In this document: positions 47,978-57,161 of the stretch, piece after piece
Position numbering within the stretch: position 1 is the first letter of the stretch
How the letters are laid out: each line of letters starts with the position of its first letter
Origin: a virus
Reading direction: 5' to 3' (one strand)
Virus record (IMG/VR): IMGVR_UViG_3300034022_000278
Coordinates: 1-64,000 of that record
DNA length: 64,000 bases
Program-made: the position numbers and the translations under genes
The notes under the pieces: model-generated
The model's database searches: none
The model's input: the letters and a program-made list of their open reading frames with translations, nothing else
Told to the model about the DNA's origin: nothing

Positions 47978-49150
47978 ATGAAAAATATTTTAGTATTTAG
48001 TACAGAAGGTTCAGAAATAAATCCTGACAACAGCATTAAAAGATTGTATTTAGATGTAGAGACAATTATTGTTGTAGATAACGAGGAGCAAGAAAACTTT
48101 GGAAATCATTCTGGTGCAGATTATACTCCTAAAATAGGCGATAAATTATATTTTATGCCTAATGTAAATATTCCTAGAGTTAAGTTAAAAAATCTTATTT
48201 TAGATTATAATATCAAAGTAGTTAAGAATATAGAAGATGCTACAGCAATATTTGCTAATAGACATTCTTTAAGTAAGATGGTAAATTCTAGAGGATTTTA
48301 CACTTTACCTGTTGAAAACTTTAAAAATTGTTATGAGATTCTTAAAGTTGCTTTAGATTTGAGAGAAAAAACTGCAATCGAAACAGCTTTAGAATTTTAT
48401 ACTGAAGATATTGTATTTTTAAATTGGGAGTCTTTAAGTATAATTACTAATGGAGATTTGCAAATTTATAAAAATAGTATAATTAACGAAGGCACTTTAG
48501 CGTATTCAAAGAGAAGTTCTGTTCATATACAAACTATTTCTCCTGGTGATGCTAGGATTCTTAAGGATATAGAAGGCAAATCTATTTACAGCGATGGTAG
48601 TTTAGTTTCTAACTTAAATGGAGACGACGCTGTGTTGATAGATGCAGTAGTTTATGAGCAGTTAGCACAAATGTTTAAAAGTAGCGATTTAGATAACACC
48701 GTAATTGCAATGGAGATTATGGCAAATAGTAAGTATAAGGAAAGTTTACTTTATATTCACTTGCTATTTAAAGAACATTATAATGCAATTGCAGAAAGTC
48801 ATACTAAAAATCACGTTAATTTCAAAGCATTATTGTCTTATTTAGGCAAAGATAATTACTCATTAGAAAGTAAATTAGATACTATTGTAGATAGTTTAAT
48901 TCTTAAAGGAGTATTAACTGAAGATATGTTAAATATTCTAATGACTAAGTATTCTCAACAAATAGTAAATCACGGAAGTTCTAGATATTTCAGAGTTAAA
49001 AGTGTTACTGCAATTGATCAAGTTTTACAGATTGTCAATAGCAATTACAATTACACTACAATGCCTGATTTTATTCCAATAGTAATAGCGGAAGAAACAG
49101 TAATAGAGGATATTCCTGCTATTAGCGAATCGGACCTTCAATGGTTATAA
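47978..49150 (+). CDS. Unknown protein in the MoxR/VWA cluster, 390 aa
   Basis: A helical and charged protein with an N-terminal alpha/beta part (LDVETIIVVDNEEQENFGNH) and no enzymatic motif I can name. It ends in an acidic, aromatic-terminated tail (PAISESDLQWL), as do the two replication proteins at 41286 and 41958. It is 5 bases downstream of the MoxR gene, so it may be a client or regulator of that pair. Confidence 0.6.
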   Translation: MKNILVFSTEGSEINPDNSIKRLYLDVETIIVVDNEEQENFGNHSGADYTPKIGDKLYFMPNVNIPRVKLKNLILDYNIKVVKNIEDATAIFANRHSLSKMVNSRGFYTLPVENFKNCYEILKVALDLREKTAIETALEFYTEDIVFLNWESLSIITNGDLQIYKNSIINEGTLAYSKRSSVHIQTISPGDARILKDIEGKSIYSDGSLVSNLNGDDAVLIDAVVYEQLAQMFKSSDLDNTVIAMEIMANSKYKESLLYIHLLFKEHYNAIAESHTKNHVNFKALLSYLGKDNYSLESKLDTIVDSLILKGVLTEDMLNILMTKYSQQIVNHGSSRYFRVKSVTAIDQVLQIVNSNYNYTTMPDFIPIVIAEETVIEDIPAISESDLQWL

Positions 49151-49160
49151 AAACACAAAT

Positions 49161-49691
49161 ATGGTTAGTGAACTTAAATTAGAGTTCCCAGAATTTATTA
49201 CGCATATACCACAAAATAAGAAAGTATGGGTTAAAATTGGTTATAATAAAATCCATGCATCCGTGCATTTTTCAACAAGAGCCGCCTTAGTTGCGGCTAT
49301 GCACGGTTATATAGAAAAACATATTCCAGAAAATTTAACAATACAAGGCCCAGTAGAAACTCGTCTTACGGTGTATGCTCCAATAAATTTTGGGGGAATG
49401 AAAATGATCATCGACAAGGTCACGGGAAAAAGAAAAGTAAGTTGGAAACCTGCTGCAGCGGACTATGAACCAAATTGGGATATAGGAAACTTAGCATTAA
49501 TTTGGCTTAAGTGCTTAGATGATGTATTAATCAAGAAAGGAATTATTCCTGAAGATAATATTAAACATTTAAGAAAAACTAGTTACGAATTCATCCCTGT
49601 ATTAAATTTTAAAGATAGAAAGTTAGTGTATGAAATTAAGACACTAGAATTAACTCTTGAAGATTTAGTACGAGGATTAATAAAAAAATAA
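49161..49691 (+). CDS. RusA-like Holliday junction resolvase, 176 aa
   Basis: The C-terminal half has PNWDIGNLALIWLKCLDDVL, then KKGIIPEDNIKHLRKT, the RusA pattern with a first Asp after a short strand and a second acidic pair after the helix (the usual DvDN is here WDIGN). The N-terminal part is beta-rich. It would cut branched DNA before packaging. It lies 2 bases before the nuclease gene. Confidence 0.72.
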   Translation: MVSELKLEFPEFITHIPQNKKVWVKIGYNKIHASVHFSTRAALVAAMHGYIEKHIPENLTIQGPVETRLTVYAPINFGGMKMIIDKVTGKRKVSWKPAAADYEPNWDIGNLALIWLKCLDDVLIKKGIIPEDNIKHLRKTSYEFIPVLNFKDRKLVYEIKTLELTLEDLVRGLIKK

Positions 49692-49693
49692 AT

Positions 49694-50707
49694 ATGGAGT
49701 ATAGAGATATTAAAAAGTTGAATCAAAGTATCCTTAAAAAGATACTTACAAGTCCTAAAGAATATCTAAAAGCAAAAGAAAAACAAGAAAATGGGGAGCA
49801 GTCTATCGCTCCTCATTTTGTGTTTGGCAGTGTTGTAGATATAATGTTGGTAGGATCTAAGGATGAGTTTGAGGAGAAGTTTGTTAAAATACCTGATGAA
49901 TCTAAGTGCAGTGAAGCGGTAAAGGCTATCGTAGATGGAGTTTTTGCAGAGATGGCAGCATTAGGAGGAACTGTAAGTGTAGATAGAAATGTAATTCTTA
50001 AACATTGCAACAATGTAGGTTATTATAATAATTGGAAAGATGATACTAGAATAGATAAAATTCTAGTAGACGGTAAAGATTATTTTGAGCTGTTAAAGAC
50101 TACTCAAGGCAAGACTACTATTACAGAAACTGAGTATGCTAAAGCGCTTAGTTGCGTAATGGCTCTTAAATCTGATGAATTTACTAGACCTTACGTAGAC
50201 AAAAAACACGACAAAAATGTAGAATTCTGGGATAAATTTATTATAGAATTTAGCTACAAAGGTTTTGAACTAAAGGGTGAATTAGATAGAGTTTGTATAA
50301 ATCACACTAAAAAAACTATAACTCCAATTGACTTTAAAACTACAGGAAAACCTATTACAGGATTTGAATATGAGTTTTTTAATTATCGTTACGATTTCCA
50401 AGCTGCAGTATATTATTGGGGATTAACACAAGATTCTAAAATTAAAGAATTAATGGAACAAGGTTATACTGTAACAGATTTCTTATATATTGTTGTTGAG
50501 ACTAATCTGACAAACGATCCGATGATATTTAGTGTTGATACAGATGCACTAGGAATAGGATTCTACGGAGGAACTTTAAGTAGCGGTAAAAAAATGGAAG
50601 GATTTAAAGATGCTTTGGAAAGACTACAGTATTGTTTAGATAACAATGCTTGGAAGTTCCCAATGGAGTATTATAAAAATGGAGGCAAACTAAATATTAA
50701 GATATGA
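49694..50707 (+). CDS. PD-(D/E)XK nuclease, 337 aa
   Basis: The core is FELKGELDRVCINHTKKTIT, then PIDFKTTGKP: the catalytic Asp of GELD and the D-x-K of DFKT. QAAVYYWGL follows on a helix, as in RecB/Cas4-like and phage exonucleases. It would degrade or process DNA ends and probably works with the RecA-fold ATPase and RusA-like protein in recombination. The stop overlaps the next gene by 4 bases. Confidence 0.85.
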   Translation: MEYRDIKKLNQSILKKILTSPKEYLKAKEKQENGEQSIAPHFVFGSVVDIMLVGSKDEFEEKFVKIPDESKCSEAVKAIVDGVFAEMAALGGTVSVDRNVILKHCNNVGYYNNWKDDTRIDKILVDGKDYFELLKTTQGKTTITETEYAKALSCVMALKSDEFTRPYVDKKHDKNVEFWDKFIIEFSYKGFELKGELDRVCINHTKKTITPIDFKTTGKPITGFEYEFFNYRYDFQAAVYYWGLTQDSKIKELMEQGYTVTDFLYIVVETNLTNDPMIFSVDTDALGIGFYGGTLSSGKKMEGFKDALERLQYCLDNNAWKFPMEYYKNGGKLNIKI

Positions 50708-51321
50708 GTTTAGTTAAATATACTAAGACTTCTACCTTTTTGTTTCCATTATTAGAAATTCCTAAAGCACTATTTACTTGCAATGTTAAAACTATTTTAG
50801 GTAAACAAATGTTTACTCTAAGATTTATAAACTCTTATTTATTTGATGAGAACGTTGCTTTGTATAGAGAAAATTGTATATTTTTATTGATTAAGAATTA
50901 CCGAGATGTAGATTTTGAAACATTTTACACCACAATGCGAGCATTTCCTAATTATAGGGATTCCTATGAGAAGAATAATTATCTTATTATGGTGTATGCA
51001 GTGTCCGAAGAGATGTTACCTGATTATACTTTAATATTAAATGGCAAATATTCAGAGATAAGTGCTGCTGCTAAGAAATTAATTCTTAGTAATCACTTCT
51101 TTTCTGGTAAAGCATTTACGCTACCGTTGATATTAAATAAATCTGAGTCTCTAAAAGATAGTTGGGAAGATAGATTATCTTCTCCTACAGCTCCTGCGTA
51201 TTTATATGACCAAGAAGTTTGGCCAATTATAGATAGAGATGTGGAAAAATTAGACAATAATATGCTTAAAGAATTTGCTTATACTGATAGCAAACTAGAG
51301 CCAAGTGGGGAATTTAATTAA
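50704..51321 (+). CDS. Unknown recombination-cluster protein, 205 aa
   Basis: A mixed protein (MSLVKYTKTSTFLFPLLEIP...) with RFINSYLFDENVALYRENCI, no Walker or nuclease motif. It is coupled to the nuclease gene by a 4-base overlap and followed by a 36-base leader of the UDG gene. Function unknown. Confidence 0.6.
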   Translation: MSLVKYTKTSTFLFPLLEIPKALFTCNVKTILGKQMFTLRFINSYLFDENVALYRENCIFLLIKNYRDVDFETFYTTMRAFPNYRDSYEKNNYLIMVYAVSEEMLPDYTLILNGKYSEISAAAKKLILSNHFFSGKAFTLPLILNKSESLKDSWEDRLSSPTAPAYLYDQEVWPIIDRDVEKLDNNMLKEFAYTDSKLEPSGEFN

Positions 51322-51357
51322 GAGTTCCCCTCTTGATTAATCACTAAAACAATTAAC

Positions 51358-52041
51358 ATGTTAGGCAAACAATATTGGATAGAACAATTGGGAGAAAAAT
51401 GGGCACTAAATCTTAAGGGTGTACTAAATACTCCTTATATGGAAAAGTTAATAAATTATATCAACATTGAGTATGCCCTAAAAACAATATACCCTTCCAA
51501 CCTTACTACTATTTTTAATACTTTTAAGGAGTGTTCTTGGGATGATGTAAAAGTAGTAATCATAGGAAAGGAGCCTGGTTTTAATGTAGGTATTTTCCCT
51601 GAGTTACATTCGGATAGTTATATAGATAGTATCCACAATGGGTCTCTGTATAATATAGCAAGATGTGTAGAGCGAGAATATTATAATGGGTTAAATCTAG
51701 ATTTTGATCTTTCTTTGTCCTCATGGAATAAGCAAGGTGTGCTGTTTTTAAACAAGGCCTTGACAGTGCGGAGTGGTGAATCAGGGTCCCATTTAGCGCC
51801 TTGGAAAAAGTTTCACGATGCAGTAATAGCATCTATAGTAGAATATAAACCAGGAACTATTTTCTTTTTATGGGGAGAAGAGGCACAAGAGCATGCAGAT
51901 AAATTAAACAATCAACATGTCTTTAGTTGGGAATGCCCACACGTTGCTTCTATAGAAAGGAGAGATTGGAAATGTCCTAATTTTAAACAAGCAGATAAAT
52001 TAATGATAAGCTTATATGGAGAAAATCAAATTCAATGGTAG
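51358..52041 (+). CDS. Uracil-DNA glycosylase family protein with altered motif A, 227 aa
   Basis: The fold and order match family 1 UDG: VVIIGKEPGFNVG (canonical GQDPYH), GVLFLNKALTVRSGESGSH (canonical LLLN region), FFLWGEEAQEHADKL and the C-terminal CPHVASIERRDWKCP (canonical HPSPLS). The catalytic Asp is Glu here, the Tyr that excludes thymine is Gly, and the loop His is kept in PHVAS. It may have shifted specificity or reduced activity. UDG genes are common in crAss-like phages. Overlaps the next ORF by 26 bases. Confidence 0.82.
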   Translation: MLGKQYWIEQLGEKWALNLKGVLNTPYMEKLINYINIEYALKTIYPSNLTTIFNTFKECSWDDVKVVIIGKEPGFNVGIFPELHSDSYIDSIHNGSLYNIARCVEREYYNGLNLDFDLSLSSWNKQGVLFLNKALTVRSGESGSHLAPWKKFHDAVIASIVEYKPGTIFFLWGEEAQEHADKLNNQHVFSWECPHVASIERRDWKCPNFKQADKLMISLYGENQIQW

Positions 52042-52390
52042 CTATGCTAGGCACTATGCGGGCAAAGTTAAATTAGAATTTACAATAGACCAATTGTTTA
52101 AAATAGTTAATGCTGCTATTAACGGCACTACTATTATGCAATTATCTCTGCAATATAAAACTTCTCGTAGAGTAATATTAGACATTCAGCGATTGTACTA
52201 CAGCACTAGGGGCACTTTTAAGAGTGTATCTTATAAGATACATCGATTAGGTAACAAAGACGTAGAGTATTACTCAGAAGAAGAATTAATAGCAGGAATT
52301 CCTAATTATAAATGGGAAGATTTAGGGGTAGAAGAACAACAATTTTATTTAGAATACGGTAGGAAAGAAAAGAAAAATAAAAAAAACTAA
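52016..52390 (+). CDS. Predicted HTH protein, 124 aa
   Basis: A helix-turn-helix region (GTTIMQLSLQYKTSRRVILD, about residues 39-58) is followed by basic segments and a Lys-rich C-terminus (YGRKEKKNKKN). It starts inside the UDG gene. It may regulate the replication operon or help target DNA repair. Not assigned to a family. Confidence 0.6.
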   Translation: MEKIKFNGSYARHYAGKVKLEFTIDQLFKIVNAAINGTTIMQLSLQYKTSRRVILDIQRLYYSTRGTFKSVSYKIHRLGNKDVEYYSEEELIAGIPNYKWEDLGVEEQQFYLEYGRKEKKNKKN

Positions 52391-52396
52391 TCAAAA

Positions 52397-52729
52397 ATGT
52401 TTGAAGTAGGTACAAAAGTAGTATGTATAGATGATTCTATTAAGCCTGGACAAGAAAGTTTTGTAGCAAAAGCTTACAAGAATTGGGTCAAAGTTGATAC
52501 TGTTTATACAATTAGAGGAATCTTTAATAATAAAGATATTGTTACAGGAATTTTATTAAAAGAAGTAGTTAACGGGCCCATTTACATACATCTTATTGAT
52601 GACTGGTCCGAGCCTATGTTTGCTACTACTCGTTTTCGAGAACTAGGTTATGATGAGTTAGAAGAAACGGAAGAAGATGCAGAAACAATATTAGAAAGTA
52701 TCGATATTGGAGAGTTAATGTTAAACTAG
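52397..52729 (+). CDS. Small acidic protein, 110 aa
   Basis: A beta-rich N-terminal part (FEVGTKVVCIDDSIKPGQES) with an SH3-like look, then an acidic helical end (ELEETEEDAETILESIDIGE). It could be a DNA mimic or a small binding module. Follows the HTH gene by 6 bases. Confidence 0.6.
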   Translation: MFEVGTKVVCIDDSIKPGQESFVAKAYKNWVKVDTVYTIRGIFNNKDIVTGILLKEVVNGPIYIHLIDDWSEPMFATTRFRELGYDELEETEEDAETILESIDIGELMLN

Positions 52730-52743
52730 ATTAAATTAAAAAC

Positions 52744-53085
52744 ATGATGGAAGGAATGACTGACGAAGTCAAAACTTATGTAATAATGCTTTCAGCATTT
52801 CAAGTAGTACTAGATTGCCAATTGGAGCTAAAAGGTACTATTTATGAGCAAGACAAGAAAATTACTCAAAAAGTCAGAGAAGCAGTAAATGTATTAAATC
52901 TTAGCAATGCCAAGAATAGAAATAGAATTTGGGCCGCAGATGAAATACAAGCTATGACAATGACTAGGTCTATTTCTAGAATAGCTGAATTAATAGCTAA
53001 ATCTGATGGAGTAGGGTTATCCGTGATAGATAATTTACTACAAGAGGGTATGGATTTTTCTAAGTATAAATTAGTAGAATTATAA
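52744..53085 (+). CDS. Last gene of the rightward operon, 113 aa
   Basis: An all-helical protein (ELKGTIYEQDKKITQKVREA, then IWAADEIQAMTMTRSISRIA) with an amphipathic repeat, no known domain. A bidirectional terminator starts 3 bases past its stop. Confidence 0.6.
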   Translation: MMEGMTDEVKTYVIMLSAFQVVLDCQLELKGTIYEQDKKITQKVREAVNVLNLSNAKNRNRIWAADEIQAMTMTRSISRIAELIAKSDGVGLSVIDNLLQEGMDFSKYKLVEL

Positions 53086-53087
53086 AA

Positions 53088-53117
53088 AAAAGCAGTGATT
53101 TAATTATCACTGCTTTT
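53088..53117. terminator. Bidirectional terminator between convergent operons
   Basis: AAAAGCAGTGAT, loop TTAATT, and ATCACTGCTTTT form a 12-bp perfect stem with A tracts on one side and T tracts on the other, so it terminates in both directions. It sits between the stop of the 113-aa gene (53085, plus) and the stop of the giant gene (53121, minus). Confidence 0.93.
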
Positions 53118-53120
53118 CTA

Positions 53121-56100
53121 TTATTCTATAGTTCTTTGTCCTGTTCGATATAATCTTATTGCTTGAGCTCCTATAGGAAGCGCTTCGCCTAAGTGTACTA
53201 AGAACTTACTGTTACCTTTAAAAGGACCTCCTTCAAAGATATCATCGTCATCTTTATCATTTAAATAACCTCCTACATCACCTACTAAACTGTTAACATC
53301 TTCTACTAATGCCGCCATTGGCACAGCAGTTTTAGTTAACTTTTCAAACTCCAAAGGATTAGTATAAAAGCCAATATCTGTACGGAGTCTTATAGTTTGA
53401 TTAAGTAGGAAATTAGTTATAATTTGATCTTCTTCATCGTCATCGCCTGCCATTGCTTTAAGAAACAATGCTATACCCATAAGAGTCATCATTATGTATA
53501 ACTCAGTCATATTTTTACGAATATTAGCTGCATCCGTATCATCAAATCTTTCACCAAATTGGGTTTTCTTAAACATTAACTTTCTTGCTAATTGTTTAAG
53601 AGTAAATAAAGTATCAGACACTGCGTTCTCGTTAGTCTGCATACCAAAAAATTTACCCCCCAGATAGCCAATACCTGCGCCTAAAGCAGTACCTACTCCT
53701 GGCAAAAACATAGTACCAACTGCAGCACCTGTAGTTAATAGTTGTCCTTTAGTATAACTTTTATATCGACCTTTACGTATATAAGGTTCATCTAATCCAT
53801 AAGATAATGCGTAATCTACTTTTTCTGATTCAAATCTATTAGCAAATCCTTCAAACATCCAAGTTCTAAATTGAGAAAGAGCTCTACCGCCTATAGTAGA
53901 TTTTACTTGAAGGGCATTATTGTAATCCCCATGGTTCATCTCGATTACTCTTTTGATTTTCTGAACCATTTTGGTCTCATCGATATCTGTAGTAAAACCA
54001 GGTTTTAATGTTCCACTTTCAATATCATAAGCATCCCACATAGTAACAACTTCACCGTCGGGACCTGTAGCAGGAAACTGTGGAGAATTATCAGGTTTCT
54101 TAGACATCATTACTGCAATCATTACTGGAGCATAATTTAAATACTCGGAACGTTCCTGCAAACTAAAAGGCCCAAATCTTTTTAACTTAGACATTGAAGA
54201 TTTTTGAGACATGTCAAACATTTCTTTATTAGAAGTTTGAAGTAAATCCCATTTATCCATTAATGTTCTAATTTTAACACCATTACTATTTACACCTTCC
54301 CAAGCATTAAAAGATAAGTTCTTTCCTATTGAGTTAGTAGTAAGTAAATAAGCTTTTCTTAAATCTGTTGCTGAGTATTCTCTACCATCAGCTCCTTGTA
54401 CCATATTAGAAATTACCCCAAAACCAATATTAGAACTGGCAGAGAAAAAGTTCCACCCTAAGCCTTTTAAAGTCATATACTTTAACACAGTATCACCTAC
54501 TCCAGATAAAGTTCTAAAACCACCCAAAGAATCAATTTGACCTTGTAGGAAGTCTTTGGAATCTTGATCAGTTTCGGTTGCTAATAAAGCTTCTAATTCT
54601 TTTTTTCTAGTTTCTTCTGCTTTAGTATATAATTTAGTTTTAGAAACTCCTTCAACTTTTCTACCGCCTATTCCATAAAAAGTAGAATCCATGAAAAAAT
54701 CCCACGCAGATTTTAAATTATCTAAACCCTCTTTAGTAAGAGGTTTACCATTTTCATCAAATTGAGATTGCCCTGCTTTATTTGTTACTAATTCTTTACG
54801 ACTTTTAAAAGCTTGCTCAAGTAGTTTAATTTGGGGCTCTATAATAGATTTATGCTTGTAAGCTAAAATATTAAGAGAATATGCCTTAAGTATTTTAGTT
54901 ACATCCCAAGATTTTTCTTTAGATATAGCATCTTTAGCTTCTCTATTAAATCTTAGATTATCTTCATTTGTAGCAGCTTTACCAGTTTCCTGTTTATGCT
55001 GTATTTGCATCTGCTTTACTAACTCTCTAACTTTTACAGCAGTATCTTCAATAAATTGTATTTGAATATTTTTTTCTATATTACCTGTTAAAGGATCTAC
55101 ATCGGAATATACAGTAGTAGCTAAATCGGTAGTAGTTTGCAGTTGCTTCATTTTATCCCAAAAAGGAATAATACCCATCATTATACCTTTCTCCTGGAAA
55201 GTATCCATTAAACTTTTTTGAATAGTAGGCAATACACCTACGCCCATTAAAGCTTTCTTTTGTTCAGGGAGAGTATATCTTAAAGTATTTAAAGTTTCCA
55301 TCATATAATTATGGTAATTATATAATGCATCGTCTGCTTCTATTTTAGCATAGTTTTTATCGTACCATTTAGTAGGACCATTTACAGTTTCTTTACGAGG
55401 AACTTGTACAATATATTCCCTAATTCCTTTAGGAGAATAAAAAGAATCCGCTCCTTTTTTTCTAGAAACAGGGTTTTCAGCCATATCCATGCCCCAATAA
55501 GGTGAATATTCTTTTAACCAATTTTCAAATAAAGTATCTTTTTCATCTTGAGATAAATTAGGCTCCATTTGCATGCTTTCGTAAATAGCTTTTCTACGAA
55601 TCTTAAACTGCTCTATTTTATTTTCTACTCTTTTAATATAATACTCGTAACCTTTTTCTCCTAATTGAGATTTTAATTCTGCGATATGTTTTTGTTTAGA
55701 ACCTTCATTATAAGAAACTCTTTTATAGATAAATTCTGCGGGAGTACTTTCATCTTCTTGTAAACTATCCTCAAATAGAATACGAGGGTCAAAAGAAATA
55801 GTATTTTTATTAGTCCAATCAAAATATGCTTTAATGCCATTAGCATTTTTAGTTAATTTTTTTGTTTTAGGATCTCTTGACCAAAAAGCTTTTTTCATTA
55901 ACTCATTACGTACTTCAAAAAATTCAGATGAAAATCTATTTACAGTTCTACCTGTTTCTTTACCATCCTCTGTTAATTGTTTTAATATATCAAAATTACC
56001 GCCTGATTTTTTTAGAAATTCCTTAGTTAAATTGTCTAATTTTTTCCACATTTCTGAAGCCTCTTGCTGTGCTCGCATGTTTGCAGCTTCTACTGCAGAA

Positions 56101-57155
56101 AATCCTGCTTGTAATATTGCATCATCGTGGCGACTTAAGTTAAGAGTATTAGTCGCAATCTTATTTACATCTCTAATATTTTGAAAAATCTGTTCTTGCG
56201 TTAATTTACCGTCTGTATATTGACGTACAAATTCTGTAACATGATTATTCTTAATAGTTGTTAAATCACTTTGCAAGTCTTGTGCTTGGGCTGCTAATGC
56301 TCTAAATTTAGAACGTATTTCTGGAGTATTAAATTCATCTGAATCTAAAAAAATATGTTGATTAGCTTCCGTAGAAAAATCTCCAGCTCTTAACCAAAGA
56401 TCAATAATACGTTGAGCATAATAAGTATCATCAGCGCTTACTGCTGGATTTCTTAATAATTCTTCTACTTCTTTTAATTCACTTTTACCAAAATTTTCTA
56501 TATCTTCAAAAGCTTTAATATTATTAGCTAATAATACTCTTTCTTCTGATTGTTCTAAACTCTGAATTAGTTTCTCTAATTTTTGTAAAGTAGTTCTTAA
56601 CTCTGCAGGATCTTTTATATTAGCAAGATTTTGACGCTGTTTAATAATTTCTGTATTAATCTTATCTTTTCTTAATCTTTCTACAGAAATAACTTGATTT
56701 TCTGCATTAGCAATTAATTCGTCTGTAGAGGATAATCCATTACGTTCTGATGTAATAGTTCCTGGATACATATAATTAAATGCAGAGCTATCAAAATCAT
56801 TAACAACAAATACAGGATCTCCTTTAGCAGCATTTCTTTGTCTTTGCTTTTCAACATTAACTGGAAGATAATTATACTTCATAGTTAATTCAAAAGTATT
56901 TCCCCATAAATTTTTATAAGTAAAATAGTGGGAAGTACCATTTTGTTGGTTGTACTTCCTAATTCTAGCAGCAACTCCTGCAAAATTTTCTACTTTAGAT
57001 TCAAATTTAATTGCTTTTTTTATCTCAGTAATACTTTTTACATCAGGCATTTTGTAACCATTTGCTGCAAATGCCATATTTGCTAATGTGTCTCCTGTTT
57101 GCTTAACAAGGTCTTTCCATTCTTTAGTATTCTTATTCGGACACGCTAACGCCAT
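53121..57155 (-). CDS. Giant virion-type protein, 1344 aa
   Basis: The N-terminal 850 residues are long charged helices with Gln/Lys-rich repeats (QLTEDGKETGRTVNRF, KKALMGVGVLP), as in the internal proteins injected by podoviruses. Near the C-terminus are a Gly-rich hydrophobic hairpin (AAVGTMFLPGVGTALGAGIG, about 1140-1165), a membrane-like helix (YIMMTLMGIALFLKAM, about 1213-1230) and an acidic patch (GDDDEEDQ). crAss-like phages carry comparable giant cargo proteins next to the RNA polymerase. No peptidase or lysozyme motif is visible. It starts 6 bases past the polymerase stop. Confidence 0.7.
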   Translation of the reverse strand: MALACPNKNTKEWKDLVKQTGDTLANMAFAANGYKMPDVKSITEIKKAIKFESKVENFAGVAARIRKYNQQNGTSHYFTYKNLWGNTFELTMKYNYLPVNVEKQRQRNAAKGDPVFVVNDFDSSAFNYMYPGTITSERNGLSSTDELIANAENQVISVERLRKDKINTEIIKQRQNLANIKDPAELRTTLQKLEKLIQSLEQSEERVLLANNIKAFEDIENFGKSELKEVEELLRNPAVSADDTYYAQRIIDLWLRAGDFSTEANQHIFLDSDEFNTPEIRSKFRALAAQAQDLQSDLTTIKNNHVTEFVRQYTDGKLTQEQIFQNIRDVNKIATNTLNLSRHDDAILQAGFSAVEAANMRAQQEASEMWKKLDNLTKEFLKKSGGNFDILKQLTEDGKETGRTVNRFSSEFFEVRNELMKKAFWSRDPKTKKLTKNANGIKAYFDWTNKNTISFDPRILFEDSLQEDESTPAEFIYKRVSYNEGSKQKHIAELKSQLGEKGYEYYIKRVENKIEQFKIRRKAIYESMQMEPNLSQDEKDTLFENWLKEYSPYWGMDMAENPVSRKKGADSFYSPKGIREYIVQVPRKETVNGPTKWYDKNYAKIEADDALYNYHNYMMETLNTLRYTLPEQKKALMGVGVLPTIQKSLMDTFQEKGIMMGIIPFWDKMKQLQTTTDLATTVYSDVDPLTGNIEKNIQIQFIEDTAVKVRELVKQMQIQHKQETGKAATNEDNLRFNREAKDAISKEKSWDVTKILKAYSLNILAYKHKSIIEPQIKLLEQAFKSRKELVTNKAGQSQFDENGKPLTKEGLDNLKSAWDFFMDSTFYGIGGRKVEGVSKTKLYTKAEETRKKELEALLATETDQDSKDFLQGQIDSLGGFRTLSGVGDTVLKYMTLKGLGWNFFSASSNIGFGVISNMVQGADGREYSATDLRKAYLLTTNSIGKNLSFNAWEGVNSNGVKIRTLMDKWDLLQTSNKEMFDMSQKSSMSKLKRFGPFSLQERSEYLNYAPVMIAVMMSKKPDNSPQFPATGPDGEVVTMWDAYDIESGTLKPGFTTDIDETKMVQKIKRVIEMNHGDYNNALQVKSTIGGRALSQFRTWMFEGFANRFESEKVDYALSYGLDEPYIRKGRYKSYTKGQLLTTGAAVGTMFLPGVGTALGAGIGYLGGKFFGMQTNENAVSDTLFTLKQLARKLMFKKTQFGERFDDTDAANIRKNMTELYIMMTLMGIALFLKAMAGDDDEEDQIITNFLLNQTIRLRTDIGFYTNPLEFEKLTKTAVPMAALVEDVNSLVGDVGGYLNDKDDDDIFEGGPFKGNSKFLVHLGEALPIGAQAIRLYRTGQRTIE

Positions 57156-57161
57156 AATGTT

